NCBI GenBank assembly: GCA_022495005.1
Contig: JAGYXB010000458.1
Coordinates: 186,001 to 250,000, forward strand
DNA: 64,000 nt
Direction: 5' to 3'
Source of the DNA: Rhyacophila brunnea
Lineage: Eukaryota > Arthropoda > Insecta > Trichoptera > Rhyacophilidae
Shown: one piece after another, positions 10,351 to 23,295 of the stretch
Position numbering within the stretch: position 1 is the first letter of the stretch
Layout of the letters: each line of letters begins with the position of its first letter
Translations under genes and position numbers: made by a program
Notes under the pieces: generated by a model
Database searches by the model: none
Told to the model about the DNA's origin: nothing
The model's input: only the letters and a program-made list of their open reading frames with translations

Positions 10351-13300
10351 CTTAAGACCACGCATATATTAATTATATAAGACGGATTTAAGTAGGTAAT
10401 ATTGTAATATTAAAAAAAATAATGTGTATGTATCCCACCAAACTACCACATCTTTCAGCTTACTGTTATATTTTGAGATTTTTCTTAATTTTAATTATAA
10501 TGATAAGAAACCCGTTACATAAATAAATAATAATATATTGTATTATTAATTCGATAAAATGCACAAAAATAATAGACTCAAATATTATTAATGTTGTTAT
10601 GTAATATGCTTAAATAATATTATTTTATAATACGGACAATAATTATTACTCGATGTAATTCATATATGGATAACATTATCTGACCTCTATTAATACCGAT
10701 GACTCACTCTTACAACTATATTGCCATATGTTGGAATTTCTTGTTTTGAGTTAAAGTAGGTACTAGGAGAGAATATTTTATTAATGACTGATTTTTTTAG
10801 ATACGTACTCACTTAACCGACTGCGTAACCATCCACTAGGAATCTCTATCTTGAGCTCTTTCTACAGTCGGTCACACTCAGCCTCTATGTGTCCGAGTGC
10901 TTATGAGTTCCATCATAAACTGTATGCAGAGCTATGGATCTATCGCATCTAATAATATGACTAACCCACCTAAGTCTTCGCGTTTTCAAGAAATTGACTA
11001 GAGGTACTGATTTTGAAAATCCATTTTTATGTTTCTGAAGTTTTTCAAAATTGTGTATTTTTCATAATAAATATTTTTTTTTTTTAAATCTAGTATTTTT
11101 AATTCAGTAATAATTGATATCAAACCCGATCGACTTTCTATTAATGGAATTTGAAGTACATCAGACAAAGCGCAGCTATCATAAATAATTCGTATGAATC
11201 AAGATAATCTTTAGCATACAATCAAAAGTGAATAATATGAGTTTGAATCCCATTCGGTTCTGTTTCTAATGGGTATGTTTCTGAGGTTTTTTTAAAAAAA
11301 AATCTATAATAGATGTTGTTACTTCTAAAAGTTGTCAAATACTCGTACCACACTAGATATAGCTTTTCGGGTGTAACGTATAATGTAAAATTATTTCAAC
11401 AATAAGCAATAAGTATATTAAATATTTCATAAAATTATTTTGAATTGCAATATTGCAATATAATTTATTTCACTATATTTATCCAAATATATTTTTAAAT
11501 GACGGTAAATATTGAGGGCAAAATATTCAAAGATAAGTTTTTGATTTAATGAATTCTAAGAAGTGACCGTTTTGTGGTGGTATTGTGATATGCACTTAGA
11601 TTAGTATAAAAAATCATATCTAATTTCTAATAAATATAAAATTAAAATAATAAAATATGCAACGTTTATCTGTCAAAGTTTTCAGTTCGCTAAAGTCGGT
11701 AAACAGCTACTAATACGCTCACAATATTATATTTTATTAATATTTGGAGTTTGTTATCCCAAATGTGGTGTATCCATATAATTTTCTTAAAAACAATGAT
11801 CTTATCAATTTAAAATATTTACTAATAGATTCTTCATTGACGGTTTTCTCATAGAAATTAAAAAAAAGTTGGGTATCGCGACGGGAGAGCAGTGCCTCTG
11901 TTGGAGGGTTGTGCCACAGTGGGTTGGTTCAGGGTCTATGAGGCGGAATCTATAGACAGCTTATATGTTAAGATGCTAGTTAATTATAATATTATAGTTT
12001 TTCTGAAAGTGCATTGATTTTATGAAATACCTAATTAATTTTTTGTTCAATCATCTATATAGCTTATATATATTTAATTTTTTTTAATTAAAAGGCATTG
12101 GATATATCGTGGCATAACTAAATACCAATTACTTACTTTACACGATTACTTCCTAACTCATGACATATTAGATAGAATATAAAAGACCTTAAGACCTTGT
12201 GGTAAACACGTCGTCTTTTGAGGCTTCTGTCCCTCCAGGATTACTTGCAGTAACTATTAGATATTGTGGAAGGTATGATATAATACATCAATACACAATA
12301 CAACCAGGTGTCAAAGCCAGCCAACTCATTATCACTCTGAATCACGTTTAGTACGATACATTAAAAATATGAAGCTTTTTTCCATATAGGTATGGTTCAC
12401 TCTGCGAGATTATAAATCTCGTAGCAAAAATATGCTTAAGACGTGCGCGAATTAGAAATTTCAATAAGTAACATGAGATACAATAAAATTGACAAGGTCA
12501 TAACTTCATATCTGCTCAGTACTGCGAGTTGTGGAATAATGAGGAGGGCCATCTTGCCGTGCAATCGGCGAAAGACATTTTTAACTATGCGAAAATATCA
12601 CCACACTTTTGTTCTAGCGTTTTGTCAAAAGAATCTTTTTATGTCACTAGCTTGTTTTTTTTTTCATGGGAAAAAGCTCCAAATATGGACATAAATGATT
12701 CGGAAGAACTTTATTTATTTCTACCATATAGTAATAATTATATTTCGATTAAAACAGTCGCTTCAAAGACATTATATAGCGTGTCTATAAAAATGGCTGC
12801 CATTTTTTTACTACACTCTCATTATGTGTCACATCTGAAAAATACTATGTCACTACAATTTTTACGCGCCGGCTATTTTCGTGGCATTGTTGGACATGTT
12901 GTCTTATGTACTTTCAACAACATTTTAAAACCTTTTTAAATCAAGATCCCCGAAGTATATAATTTTCCATGTAACTTAAAAATATTTTTAAAAAAATCGC
13001 AGTAAATTTGGGAAACATGATCGTCATTTTGTTGGAAAGATAAATTTTTCAGGAGGTTTATTTTTTTCAAACCTCGACGATGGGATACCATGTTTGGTGC
13101 TCACCTCAAAAAGTACATTTTTTTCTCTTGAAAACGTTGCTTTCAGAACTTGGTAGTATATAAGGAAATGATCACATAACCAATATTAACTTATATCGCT
13201 TTTTTGAGTAAAAAAGGGCATATTTTCAAACTTATTATCTCATACAAAAGCCCTTTTGCATAATACATTTTTTTATAGTTTTGAATTTTGACCATAAAAT

Positions 13301-13554
13301 CTTTCTAAACGTTTTTTTAATTTACAAGTGAATACAATCCAGATAATTTAAAAAAAATACCTCTATCAGATTTATGAATAATATCTGTTTGGAACTATAG
13401 AAACTAAGAACGTAGACACCACAGCTTTTTTTTGCTTTGTTTTTCAACAAGTTAATAGGTCCTTTTGAGAAATCTCTTCCCATATTGTATAAAATGGAAA
13501 TAGTGTCTACGGACTGGCAAAATTCAGAGTCCCTATAGAATAGCAACATGTTGC
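10351..13554. other. Intergenic stretch, no gene recognised
   Basis: AT-rich. Overlapping plus-strand frames of 83 and 136 codons at 12443-12939 have no recognisable domain and no splice partner. A minus-strand 75-codon frame at 13322-13549 is likewise unsupported. Fragments around 10810-10960 are GC-richer and may be old retroelement sequence, family unknown. Confidence 0.3.
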
Positions 13555-13735
13555 ACAGTATGGCTCATAATAATGTGTGGCCATAAAACGGTATTTTGTT
13601 TTTTTTTTTACAGCTGTTGACATCTAGTTAGTGTGACTGAATTTACAATGAACTTGATAGTCTTTTATCAAGCTTTCGAATACAAGCTGTTCGATAATAC
13701 ATACCCCTCCCCTGACCTTATGTGAAAATTTTTAA
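13555..13735 (+). repeat. Dispersed repeat family C, copy 2
   Basis: Same-orientation relative of 5878-6045, sharing ccataaaacgg, cagctg, gacatctag, gtgtgactgaatt and agctttcgaatacaa. It is non-coding. Confidence 0.55.
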
Positions 13736-14089
13736 CCGAATATGTTATTGATAGCTTACAAGAAAAAATCGTTTAAAAAATTGTTAATATTAATAAATTT
13801 CACTTCTTTTACTATATTATATTGTATAGTTTTTTTTTGCGGTTTGAATTTTAACATCAATAATACCTAATTTAATAAATAATTATTCCATAGAAATACA
13901 AAACATTATATTGTGGTACCGATATATTAACATTGGTCATATAATATTTAATTATTATCAAATAAGAACAACCCAATTTTACTGATAAACAAAAAAGCAT
14001 AGCATATTTTAAAGTATATAAAGTAGTCAATAACACCTCAGATTTATACCCACTAGAAAACACACAATTTCATAAAGTTAAAACCGCAC

Positions 14090-14550
14090 ATACGATTCAT
14101 ATTAACATGTTTTTAAAGATATAACAGGGGAGAGATGGTGACGAACCACACTCATCCATCGTTATAATTATTAATATTAATAATAACAATTTTTTACTAT
14201 TGCGAAATGTCAATGGAGCATTACTAAAAGATGTTCAAAAAGGGAAGCGCTACTCAGTGGTAGTCTGAATGACTTTTTCTAAAATATTATTGTACAAATT
14301 ACATACGTGGCCGTGATTTTTTCTGGATCGGAACCATTTCCTCGTGTCAAACCTACCAGGCATCATTATCGAGGGGTGCAAGACTAGTCAATGCGTAGAT
14401 ATTTTTGGTGGCGTGCTATGTATTTTGTATTTGAAATTTTATTTTTCTGTATAAAATTATGTTTTTATTTTTATTTATATATTTTCTTCTCCTATCTTAT
14501 GAGAGTCATTTTTCTTTCTTGAATACTCTTAAATAAATAAATAAATAAAT
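14090..14550 (+). mobile_element. Probable retroposon 3' end with (aaat)n tail
   Basis: A segment with a GC-richer core (14120-14420) ends at 14531-14550 in a pure aaataaataaataaataaat run. Such tails are typical of non-LTR retroposon 3' ends. No reverse transcriptase motif was found in it, so the family is unknown. Confidence 0.4.
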
Positions 14551-15380
14551 ATCATTCATTCCATCTATTTTACTATTTATATTGACACTTTCAAGTCGAA
14601 CAGAAACAGAATTATTATTTCAAACTTTTCCATTGACATTAATTGATCCTTGATAGTAAGTTGATCTATAACATAGCAAATAGTATACAATAACATAATT
14701 ACGTATAATGATTGAATTAATTAACATCTACTATTTATTTTGTCAAAGGTTTTGTTTGATAACACTCAGATGTCAATAATAAAAATACGCATATGAATAT
14801 AATAAGCTTTGTACCTACCTACAACTTTTTTATTAACTAGTGATAAAGGTGTACAAAAATATTACTCTTTATCATAATTTATACTAACATATTATGAAAT
14901 CTGTATAACATTTTTTTTTATAATTTAATCATTTAAGGAAAATGGGCGCTTTTCTTTTTATCTATATTTTACCCAAAAAGTTTTCTGCGATCTGAGAATA
15001 CTGCACTGATGGTAAATGAAAGAATTTGTACTGTTTTTATTGTTATCAATGATAATAAAGATTGAAAATATTATTTACTTCAATTCAGAAATTAAACAAG
15101 CCTTACATTGCGGAATAATAATATTTAAGTACCTAGTACATAATATTATTATTTAAGTTACATAAAATGACATAATGCATTTTTCAGTCTCACCTAAGAA
15201 TCTAAACAGGTAAAGATTAAAGAAACAGAGAAAATTAGTAGGATAATTAATAGGACAATAAGAAAGTCCTGTTATCAATATTAAGGAATTATTAACTGAA
15301 AGGAAGTTGCTTTGGGCAGATCTGGATAGAAACATGGGCCAAAAAAGTGTTAATTTAAGTATGTAGATTTTATTAATTAC

Positions 15381-17625
15381 TAGCTAAAGTACCCGGCTTT
15401 GCACGGGGTCGCTTCGTGGTTATATTTATCTTAGATATTTGAAAAATAATAAGAGGTAATTATTTCTTTAATATTAAAATATCTGTGTAATACAATATGG
15501 CAATATGAAAATAATTATAATAGAGTAAAGGTCAAACATAAGAACACTAAATTAAAATCGAATCCAAAATATGAAAACGTTATTAATGTTATAAATATGT
15601 AGTAAAAAAAAAATCAAAATTTGATGGAACAAACAAACAACAAACTTTGTATGTTATATAATAATAATTTAGAAACCGCACACAACTGACAAAAGTTTCA
15701 TCGCAATCGGATGAATGGTATATGAACGCATACGAATAGTAGAAGAAGATGATTTTCTAATTCAGAAACCTTCGTGGGCATGCGCATGATAACTCACCAA
15801 AGTTTCATTGCAATCGGATTAATGGTATAGGAACGCATACGAATAGAAGAAGAAGAAGATAGTTGTAGTAATTCAGAAACCTTTGCGGGCAAGGGCACAA
15901 CAACTCACCAAAGTTTCATTGCAATCGGATGAATGGTATAGGAACGCATACGAATAGAAGAAGAAGAAGATGGTTTAACTAATTCAGAACTCTTTGCGGG
16001 CGTGCTCACAACAACTGGTCAAAATTTCATCGCAATCGGATGAATGGTATAAGAATGCATACAAATAGAAGAAGATAGAATAGAAGAAAAAAGAAAATAG
16101 TTGTAACAATTCAGAGACCTTTGCGGCGTGAGCACAACAGTTGATCAAAATTTCATTGTAATCGGATGAATGGTATAGGAACGCATACGAATAGAAGATA
16201 GAATAGAAGTAGAAGATGGTTGTACCAATTCAGAAACCTTCGCGGGTGTTGGCACAATTACTGACGAAAAATTTGTTGCAATCGGATGAATGGAATAGAA
16301 ACGCATACGAATAGAAGAAGAAGAAGAAGATAGTTGTACTAATTCAGAAACCTTCGCGGGTGTAGGCACAATTACTAACGAAAATTTTATTGCAATCGGA
16401 TGAATGGAATAGGAACGCATACGAATAGAAGAATATAGAATAGAAGAAGAAGAAGAGATGGTTTACTAATTCAAAAACCATTGCGGGTGTTACCACAACA
16501 ACTGACGAAGGTTTCATCGCAATCGGATAAATGGTATAGGGACCATACGAATAAAAGAAGATAGAATGAAGAAGAAGAAGATGGTTGTACTAATTCAGAA
16601 ACCTTCGCGGGTGTAGGCACAATTACTAACGAAAATTTTATTGCAATCGGATGAATGGAATAGGAACGCATACGAATAGAAGAATATAGAATAGAAGAAG
16701 AAGAAGAAGATAGTTGTACTAATTCAAAAACCATTGCGGGTGTTACCACAACAACTGACGAAGGTTTTATCGCAATCGGATAAATGGTATAGGGACCATA
16801 CGAATAAAAGAAGATAGAATGAAGAAGAAGAAGATGGTTGTACTAATTAAAAAACCATTGCGGGTGCTACCACAACAACTGATGAAGGTTTCATTGCAAT
16901 CGGATGAATGGTATAGGGACCATACAAATAAAAGAAGATAGAATGAAGAAGAAGAAGAAGAAGAAGATGGTTGTACTAATTCAGAAACCTTCGCGGGTGT
17001 TGGCACAATTACTGACGACAATTTTATTGCAATCGGATGAATGGAATAAGAACGCATACGAATATAGAATAGAAGAAGAAGAAGAAGAAGAAGATGGTTG
17101 TACTAATTCAAAAACCATTGCGGGTGTTACCACAACAACTGACGAAGGTTTCATCGCAATCGGATGAATGGTATAGGGACCATACGAATAAAAGAAGATA
17201 GAATGAAGAAGAAGAAGAAGAAGATAATTTTTCTAATTCAGAAACCTTTATGGGTGTGCATACAACTACTTACCAAAATTTCATTGCAATCGGATGAATG
17301 GTATAGGAACCATACGAATAAAAGAAAATATAATGAAGAAGAAGAAGAAGATGATGATTTTTCTAATTCAGAAACCTTTATGGGTATGCATACAACCACT
17401 TACCAAAATTTCATTGCAATCGGATGAATGGTATAGGAACGCATACGGGACAGACACACAGACAGACATACAGACAGACAGACATTCATTTTTATATATT
17501 AGTATAGCCTATACTCTTTCTGCAAGTGAAAGCAATAAGTTTACAAAGTTTTATTGCAATCGGATGAACGGTATGGCTGCGCATTAAATACGAACAAACA
17601 AACACACAAATATTAATTTTTATAT
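15381..17625 (+). repeat. Retroelement tail with internal tandem expansion (16 units)
   Basis: It opens with ctagctaaagtacccggctt, a motif seen at the start of common insect retroposon-like repeats, and ends twice in tttttatatattag (about 17490-17510 and 17610-17625), preceded by agacagacagaca or aacaaacaaacac runs as at RTE-type 3' ends. Between lie 16 copies of a unit marked by gcaatcggatgaatggtata at about 15704, 15811, 15922, 16032, 16158, 16278, 16393, 16520, 16644, 16772, 16896, 17030, 17157, 17287, 17417 and 17557, spaced about 107-140 bp. Each unit carries a (gaa)n run of different length. Long open frames rich in Glu or Ser here are artefacts of the repeat. Confidence 0.85.
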
Positions 17626-17761
17626 ATTAGATTATAATAACCTTTAAAGATTTATAAAATGCCACCGAAGACTTAAGATCCAGTTAGGGTGAATATAGCT
17701 GAGAGAAGCATTCATTCAGCAATAAACTGAGAGTGGCTGAGAGCGAATATATGTATGAAGC

Positions 17762-17968
17762 TTAAAGGTCATTGTTAACTGCAGTATGGTACCACATATC
17801 ATTCAAAGTGACCGTTGAAAATTTTTCATATAAAGGTGTCATTTCAGCCATGCATTTTATCGTAACTGTATTGTCTATGAAGTATTTTCTATGCAATTTT
17901 ATAGCGAAGAAAGCTTTCATCACAATAGATTCATCATTAATTTTGGTGTGAGTTTTTTCTGTATCAAT
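17762..17968 (-). CDS. Beat-like locus V, terminal exon 5 (second Ig half)
   Basis: The exon follows an acceptor atttttcag and starts in phase 0 with IDTEKTHTK. It encodes 68 residues and a TAA stop. Residues TVTIKCMAEMTPLYEK match the second cysteine strand and following strand of Beat Ig domain 2 (compare TLSCIAEI in Z and LVLRCLAQL in X). It ends WYHTAVNNDL, with no hydrophobic anchor, so the product would be secreted. It completes the series 24224-24441, 22242-22377, 19274-19410. Confidence 0.82.
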   Translation of the reverse strand: MDTEKTHTKINDESIVMKAFFAIKLHRKYFIDNTVTIKCMAEMTPLYEKFSTVTLNDMWYHTAVNNDL

Positions 17969-18466
17969 CTGAAAAATAATAAAATATTAATATGTGTCAT
18001 AATAATTATGCCTAATAAAAACGGCCCCAAGATGGCTAAGCGGCTTACGCATCGGCTAATAATGTCGTGGGTCTCAGGTTTGAATTTTTGGTCTCGGAAA
18101 ATACACATATTATTTTTCAATGTATGTTTGCAAGCAGAATATGGACCTAATAGCGTGAGCAAGTGGCTAACATCGATTACTCGTATAAACAAAAACCTGT
18201 AAATACAAACCTACCCGTAGATGCCCATTATAATAATATATTGTAAACTCTTAATAAATCAAAAAATCTTCAAGGAGTTGTGTATTTTTTTTTCTTAACA
18301 ATCTAAATAACAATATTCAATATCATAATAAATTCTTATTAATTGAGCTATTTTCTTAATAAAATAAATAATTTACACATATTACAGTGGTAGCATTTTT
18401 TGCTGAATATAAATAAAATACACCTCAGATACAAACCTATTAGAAAAAAAACACAATTATTATGTA

Positions 18467-18605
18467 TAATCATCAGGAGCCTGATGATTAGTACCTCCGC
18501 TACACGGAAGTACATTGGAACATGTATATGTCTGAGAGTGATTGAAAACACACACTCACATTCCAATGTACTTCCATGTGACGGAGGTACTCAGCATTTA
18601 CTCAC
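18467..18605. repeat. Short hairpin-forming inverted repeat (MITE-like)
   Basis: The arms gtacctccgctacacggaag (18491 on) and its imperfect complement ending acggaggtac (18590) enclose about 40 bp. The arms differ by a few bases. It lies in intron 4 of locus V, between exons 4 and 5. Its class is unknown. Confidence 0.6.
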
Positions 18606-18939
18606 TAGCAATTTGTTTTACAATTAATTTTTTACCCAGTCTCTCAAAAGGTTACCGACCACTGATGTAGATAGTATTTGTTACTTTTTTAAATTAAATT
18701 AAGCCTTTAATCCAAGTCATATTAGATAATAGTCAAAAAACATTTATTTATTTAATAAATACCTATCTAAAATTATGCCATTTGACCAAACACAATTTTA
18801 GATATTTTATAAATAGAAGAATATTTTTTATCGTCTATTTAGTCTAGTATTCACTTATTAACGTATATTTGGCTAAAAATATAAATTAATAATTTAAGAA
18901 ATACATACTAGTAATAAAATAAAATATAAAAATATTTGT

Positions 18940-19025
18940 CGAAAGTTGGATTCGAACTCACGCCAACAGAACTTAAATTCAAAATCACTGCAGCCTTAGA
19001 CCTCTAAGCCACCAGTAATGGTAAC
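18940..19025 (-). repeat. tRNA-like sequence, probably a SINE head
   Basis: The reverse strand has an A-box-like tggcttagaggtctaaggc and a B-box-like gagttcgaatcc, at a spacing that would fit a tRNA with a long variable arm (Leu or Ser type). The expected acceptor stem does not pair, so a functional tRNA is unlikely; a tRNA-derived SINE remnant or tRNA pseudogene fits better. Confidence 0.5.
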
Positions 19026-19273
19026 ATTTCTGCGTTACATTAGAATTTATGTACACAATTTTAATATCACGTCGAGCGGTAAAACATATAAATGTTAAAA
19101 AAATATTTTTGCCGAATGGGCCCATTAACAGTGAACAGAATGCGCATAGAATTATCGAGATTCAGTAAAAATATTCTGAATGTTTTTTCACCGATAATTT
19201 TTCAATGTTACAACATGATCTTGTATATAATTAACTGCATCTTAATAATTTTCAAATTTCATGACATACTTAC

Positions 19274-19410
19274 ATGTTTGTTATTTATGTAAACTGTAAT
19301 ATTTGCAGCTGGGTAAGATGTAATCGAACAATTTCCTTGTAACAAATCTCCCATGCCATACGAGTAAATCATTTTTTCCGTTTCGATTAATGGAGATAAA
19401 GTAGGTAGGA
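19274..19410 (-). CDS. Beat-like locus V, exon 4 (first half of Ig domain 2)
   Basis: Acceptor atttcag, 137 nt (two bases plus 45 codons), donor cat/gtaagtatg. The G left by exon 3 plus TC makes Val, then LPTLSPLIE follows. Signature residues are GDLLQGNCSI and YPAANITVYINN, equivalent to GDLLQANCSV and HPAANLTFLINN in X. This is the cysteine strand of the second Ig domain. The frame is intact and phases (1 in, 0 out) fit both neighbours. Confidence 0.87.
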
Positions 19411-19773
19411 CTGAAATAAGTATTAATATTAATTGGTCTGCAATTTAATTAAGCTCGGATCCATTAATTTACTGTTATATGTTTTTATTCTAAATAAATA
19501 TTATGTAATAATTACAACGGTAGATATTATTACCAAATAAGGTTAGTTTTCGCCAGTTTCGATACATAGTGAAACTTTGTAATGAGATTCATAACTAATT
19601 GAAGAAGGATAGATAACTGATGACATGCTTAATTTAAACGACGCATCTCTGTCTCTTGAGAGACGCGAAACCCAGCACTGCAATTTTAAAATAAAATATT
19701 TTCAGGATCCCTTAGTCGGGCACACGATACATAAAAACATTCTGTTTAGACTGGTAATTTTTTTTAACTTTAA

Positions 19774-21608
19774 CCCTTAAATGCATGGTGTATTCATACG
19801 AATACACAGCATAATATGGCATCTATTGTCTAAATTTTCCAAAATTTAGTGTTGACGTAATACTTTTAATCATTATCAAAGTCTATGCTTCCATTTAGTT
19901 TCACGTTTGACAACCAGATGACACAAATTTATTTTTTATTACGCTTTAACCACACCAATCTGACATTTCACCGATCGTGACGTTTCTCCATGTTTGCAGT
20001 GCTGTATCTATGAAATAATAGATCTTCCAGTCCTATAAAAAATCATTTTATACTGAATGAAGGTCAGTCAAGCAAAGTTTTATAAAATATTTCAGATTTT
20101 TTTGTATATTTCTAAAATAATGTGATATTTACGTCTGTATTCATTCGAATACACCATGCATTAACGGGTAATATTTACCACATAGAAAGCTAATTTTTGT
20201 GAACATATTTTGGCCGTTTTAGATCAACTATGGCTTGCCGACACTATTTAACTGACAAGGAACTTGAAGAGTGTGCTAAAAACTTATCTGACAGTGAGGA
20301 TGGAATGGATTTCAGTGACGATGACAGTATTGGGGATCCAGAATTTCGACCAGAGATAGATGGAGGATGCAAGATGACGAAGAGGAAGTTTCCACTTATG
20401 ATCCAAATGACGACCCACCATTGCAAATGGATGAGTCCTATGATCAACCAATACCTTCAACTTCAAGACTTCCACCTTCAAAAACTAATCCCCTAAAACT
20501 ATTATGGAAAAGGAAAGATATAACACTGGATGAAGCCTGCTTATCTTTTTTAGGCAGAACACCACTTCTACAAGAAACATTAGAGCTCAAAACACCTTAA
20601 CAATTCTTCAATTATTTTTTTACCGATGGTATAGTTGAAGAAATAGTTGCTCAAACGAATTTTTTTTCCATTGAAAAGGACCCGAGTAAGCCCGTGGGAG
20701 TTTCTTGTATTGACATAAGGCAGTATATACGTATAATTATTTTCGTGTCTGTCTTTCGATATCGTGGCACTCGTTGATATTGGTTGATATTGGTCAGATG
20801 TATATCCGTTTTAACCAATAAAATCAACAATGCCTATAAATAAATCTGAAAAGATTCGTCACTTTCTGCTGAACTAAAATGCAACGCTTCTTCTCAGGAC
20901 TGACTCTAAGCACGATAGGCTACATAAATTAATTAGGCCTATTTATGGTAAATTAAATCAAATGTTCTGTAAAATTCCTATGGAGCAGAGGTTGTGTGTA
21001 GGCTAATGTGTTCGTCAAAAATTGGGCATTACATGAAGCAGTACATGCCTAAAAAGCCAAATAAATGGGGCTTCAAGTTGTTTGTACTGTGTGATGTGTC
21101 AGGCTTTGCCTACTAATTTGAGATATACTCTGGACAAGAAAATGAGGCAAAAACAGACTTCCGTCTGAACCAGGCCCGGGAGCAAGTGGGGATACTATCG
21201 TCAGATTATTGAGAAATGCTTCAAAACATCATATCGTGTATTTTGATAACTATTATATAGGACAATCTAGAGTATATTGTGAGAAATGTGGAATCGTATT
21301 GTGCTTTAATCAAGCAAAAAATTGTTTTAAATTATTTCATAATGTATTATAAATTGTTTTGTTAGTAATTATAAGAATTTGATTTATAATTATAAGGTTT
21401 TAATTAAGTCTTTCAATTTTTCCATTTCATGTTGTAAACTTTCACTTTTATGAGCTAAATGCATGGTGTATTCATATGAATACAAATGGTTTTTATATTA
21501 AAATTTGTCCAAAAAAATTTTTTTTATCATTTTTCCCATGTTATAGACAATCAACCACATATGAATATATTTTTTTAATCAAAATCGGAAAAATCATGCA
21601 TTTAAGGG
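19774..21608 (+). mobile_element. piggyBac-like transposon, decayed
   Basis: Flanked by TTAA on both sides (19770-19773 and 21609-21612), the target of piggyBac elements. Terminal inverted repeats read cccttaaatgcatg and catgcatttaaggg. Subterminal palindrome-rich motifs (atgcatggtgtattcata with gaatacac) recur at about 19779, 20132-20165 (inverted) and 21456. The interior encodes a broken piggyBac transposase and stops after the catalytic region, so the copy is internally deleted. It lies between exons 3 and 4 of locus V. Confidence 0.88.
20230..21265 (+). pseudogene. piggyBac transposase pseudogene
   Basis: The start MACRHYLTDKELEE and an acidic stretch (LSDSEDGMDFSDDDS) are in one frame; after a frameshift near 20365 the frame with YDPNDDPP and STSRLPPS follows. 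After a stop near 20598 come FNYFFTDGIVEEIVAQTN and DPSKPVGVSCIDIRQYI, typical of the DDE piggyBac domain. Farther on are KQYMPKKPNKWGFKLFVLCD, SGFAY then FEIYSGQENE, and ASKHHIVYFDNYY, which carry catalytic-region motifs. Several stops and shifts, an insertion near 20720-20850 and loss of the C-terminal zinc region make it non-functional. Confidence 0.85.
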
Positions 21609-21824
21609 TTAAAAAATAAATAAATCCTTGCAATCAACATCCGTAATTTCACTCTATAACAACTGTTTTGCTAACCACTTTGGTGAGGAGGTACCACCAT
21701 ACTGCTCTTCTTCCATCCTCTCTAGGAGTGCAAGTATATCCAAAATGACAATACTTATATACATTTGAGAGATTCTAAGCCATTTTTAACATCCACCATA
21801 ATTATTAGCCAACATAGATATTTA

Positions 21825-22147
21825 GCTTTTGGTTGGGCCAAATATGGTGACTGTCGCAAAACCAGGGCAATCAACAGTTACGGATCATGATACAACCGCG
21901 ATTGCGAATAACGTGAAGTTACCTCAAGACAACGGGCGCGTGTAGACTTGTTACCGCATTTTATTGATTTCTTCATTTATATAATATACTGATTCAAAAG
22001 TTAGTTCGAGTAACATCATGAAAGCGGTCGTGTGCGGGCTTGTTATAACTTAGACGTCGTTAACCACAGAGTGACCCAAAACCTATATGTTGAGCTTTGT
22101 TGCACTAAATCTGATACGGTTTGAGCAAACGTCGCGTCTATCATAAT
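21825..22147 (-). repeat. Dispersed repeat family A, copy 3 (inverted)
   Basis: Reverse complement of 4925-5280: shared gacgcgacgtttgctcaaac-like start, acaagcccgca and ggcccaacca end. It lies directly downstream of exon 3 of locus V. Confidence 0.6.
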
Positions 22148-22241
22148 GCATATATTATTTAGACATTCAATTTTTAATTTTTATAAACTAAAAATTTGGT
22201 AAAACACTATAGAATAATGTTATTTATTATGATTTTCTTAC

Positions 22242-22377
22242 CCATAACATCAAATCTGGTTGAAGAACTCGTAGTTAGAAAAGTGGGTTCCTCCAACGAT
22301 ACCTCGCATTCATACAAACCGGAAATACCAGGTTTCACATTTACTAATGTCACATGAGTTTGATTAGATTGATCAAG
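22242..22377 (-). CDS. Beat-like locus V, exon 3 (second half of Ig domain 1)
   Basis: Acceptor tttttacag, 136 nt (45 codons plus one base), donor atgg/gtaaga. It encodes LDQSNQTHVTLVNV and then SGLYECEVSLEEPTF, the YxCxV strand that carries the second cysteine of Ig domain 1 with the Beat-specific E-x-P-x-F stretch after it. Length and phase equal exon 3 of X (60776-60911). Intact. Confidence 0.88.
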
Positions 22378-23295
22378 CTGTAAAAAAATATGTTATTAAG
22401 CAAGCATTCAGGATGTCTTTATTGGTAAAGCGACAGAATCTAAAATCGGTTTTTGTCATCTACACTCGCCATGGGTGCATAAATTTAAACTATGTTTAAT
22501 CATAGTGCTAAAAAATTAAATAATGTGTGCGCTTATTGATTGGTGTATAAATTAATATGATGTATTTTGTATTGAAGCCTTGATGACAATAAAATGGCTA
22601 TCCCACTGTAAATATTACTCTCTACTATTGAATAAGAAATATGTTTTATTTTTTGTGAAGTATCTGGTACTATTCCAGTGAATCAGATGATCAACACTTA
22701 GGGTCACCCACAACATGGGGTCGGCGAACCTTTTTACGTACGCGTTCTAAAATTTCCCAAATATCAGTTTTTAAATTACGCCATACATTTTGGTCCACCA
22801 ATTTTAAAACTGTGTGCCACAATTACCACAGCTATTTTTCTGGATAGAAATTAAATTATTTATTACTCGTACTATAAAACCTACTTAGTTTAATTCTTTA
22901 CGTAGAAATTGAGAATTAACAGAATTGCTCCAATCATATGAGATATTCTCTTGCTACAGTGGTATCAAGCATTGTAAAACGATCAAAATTAGAGGTTCGC
23001 GACGCGGCCTCCTCCGCAATATTATTATAATATGTGATGCAAAAAGCCTAAGGACCGACCTATGCAATAATAATATATTTACATTAAACGTAATGATTAT
23101 TCTTGAAGACTTTTTTATACAATGCGACCTGTCTTTTATTAATATTATTGGTATATTTTTTCTCTTCAAAATAAAATATTCGCGTGCTATAGGCTCGCCA
23201 CCACACATTTAGGATATTGACGTTCTATATCTTTTTTCGGTAAGTTTCCCTGGTTTTAAAAGACCTCTCACATTATAACTTTTGCACATTATCAT

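Noticed and set aside
12443..12939. Overlapping 83- and 136-codon plus-strand frames
   Set aside because: No recognised motif, no splice partner, and two overlapping frames suggest chance openness or an unknown repeat.
16145..17587. Series of 87-97 codon frames, Glu/Lys-rich on plus and Ser-rich on minus strand
   Set aside because: They are translations of the (gaa)n-containing tandem array and repeat with the array unit; no independent coding signal.
18940..19025. Functional tRNA gene (Leu or Ser type)
   Set aside because: A- and B-box-like strings are present but the acceptor ends do not pair; a SINE head or pseudo-tRNA is more likely.
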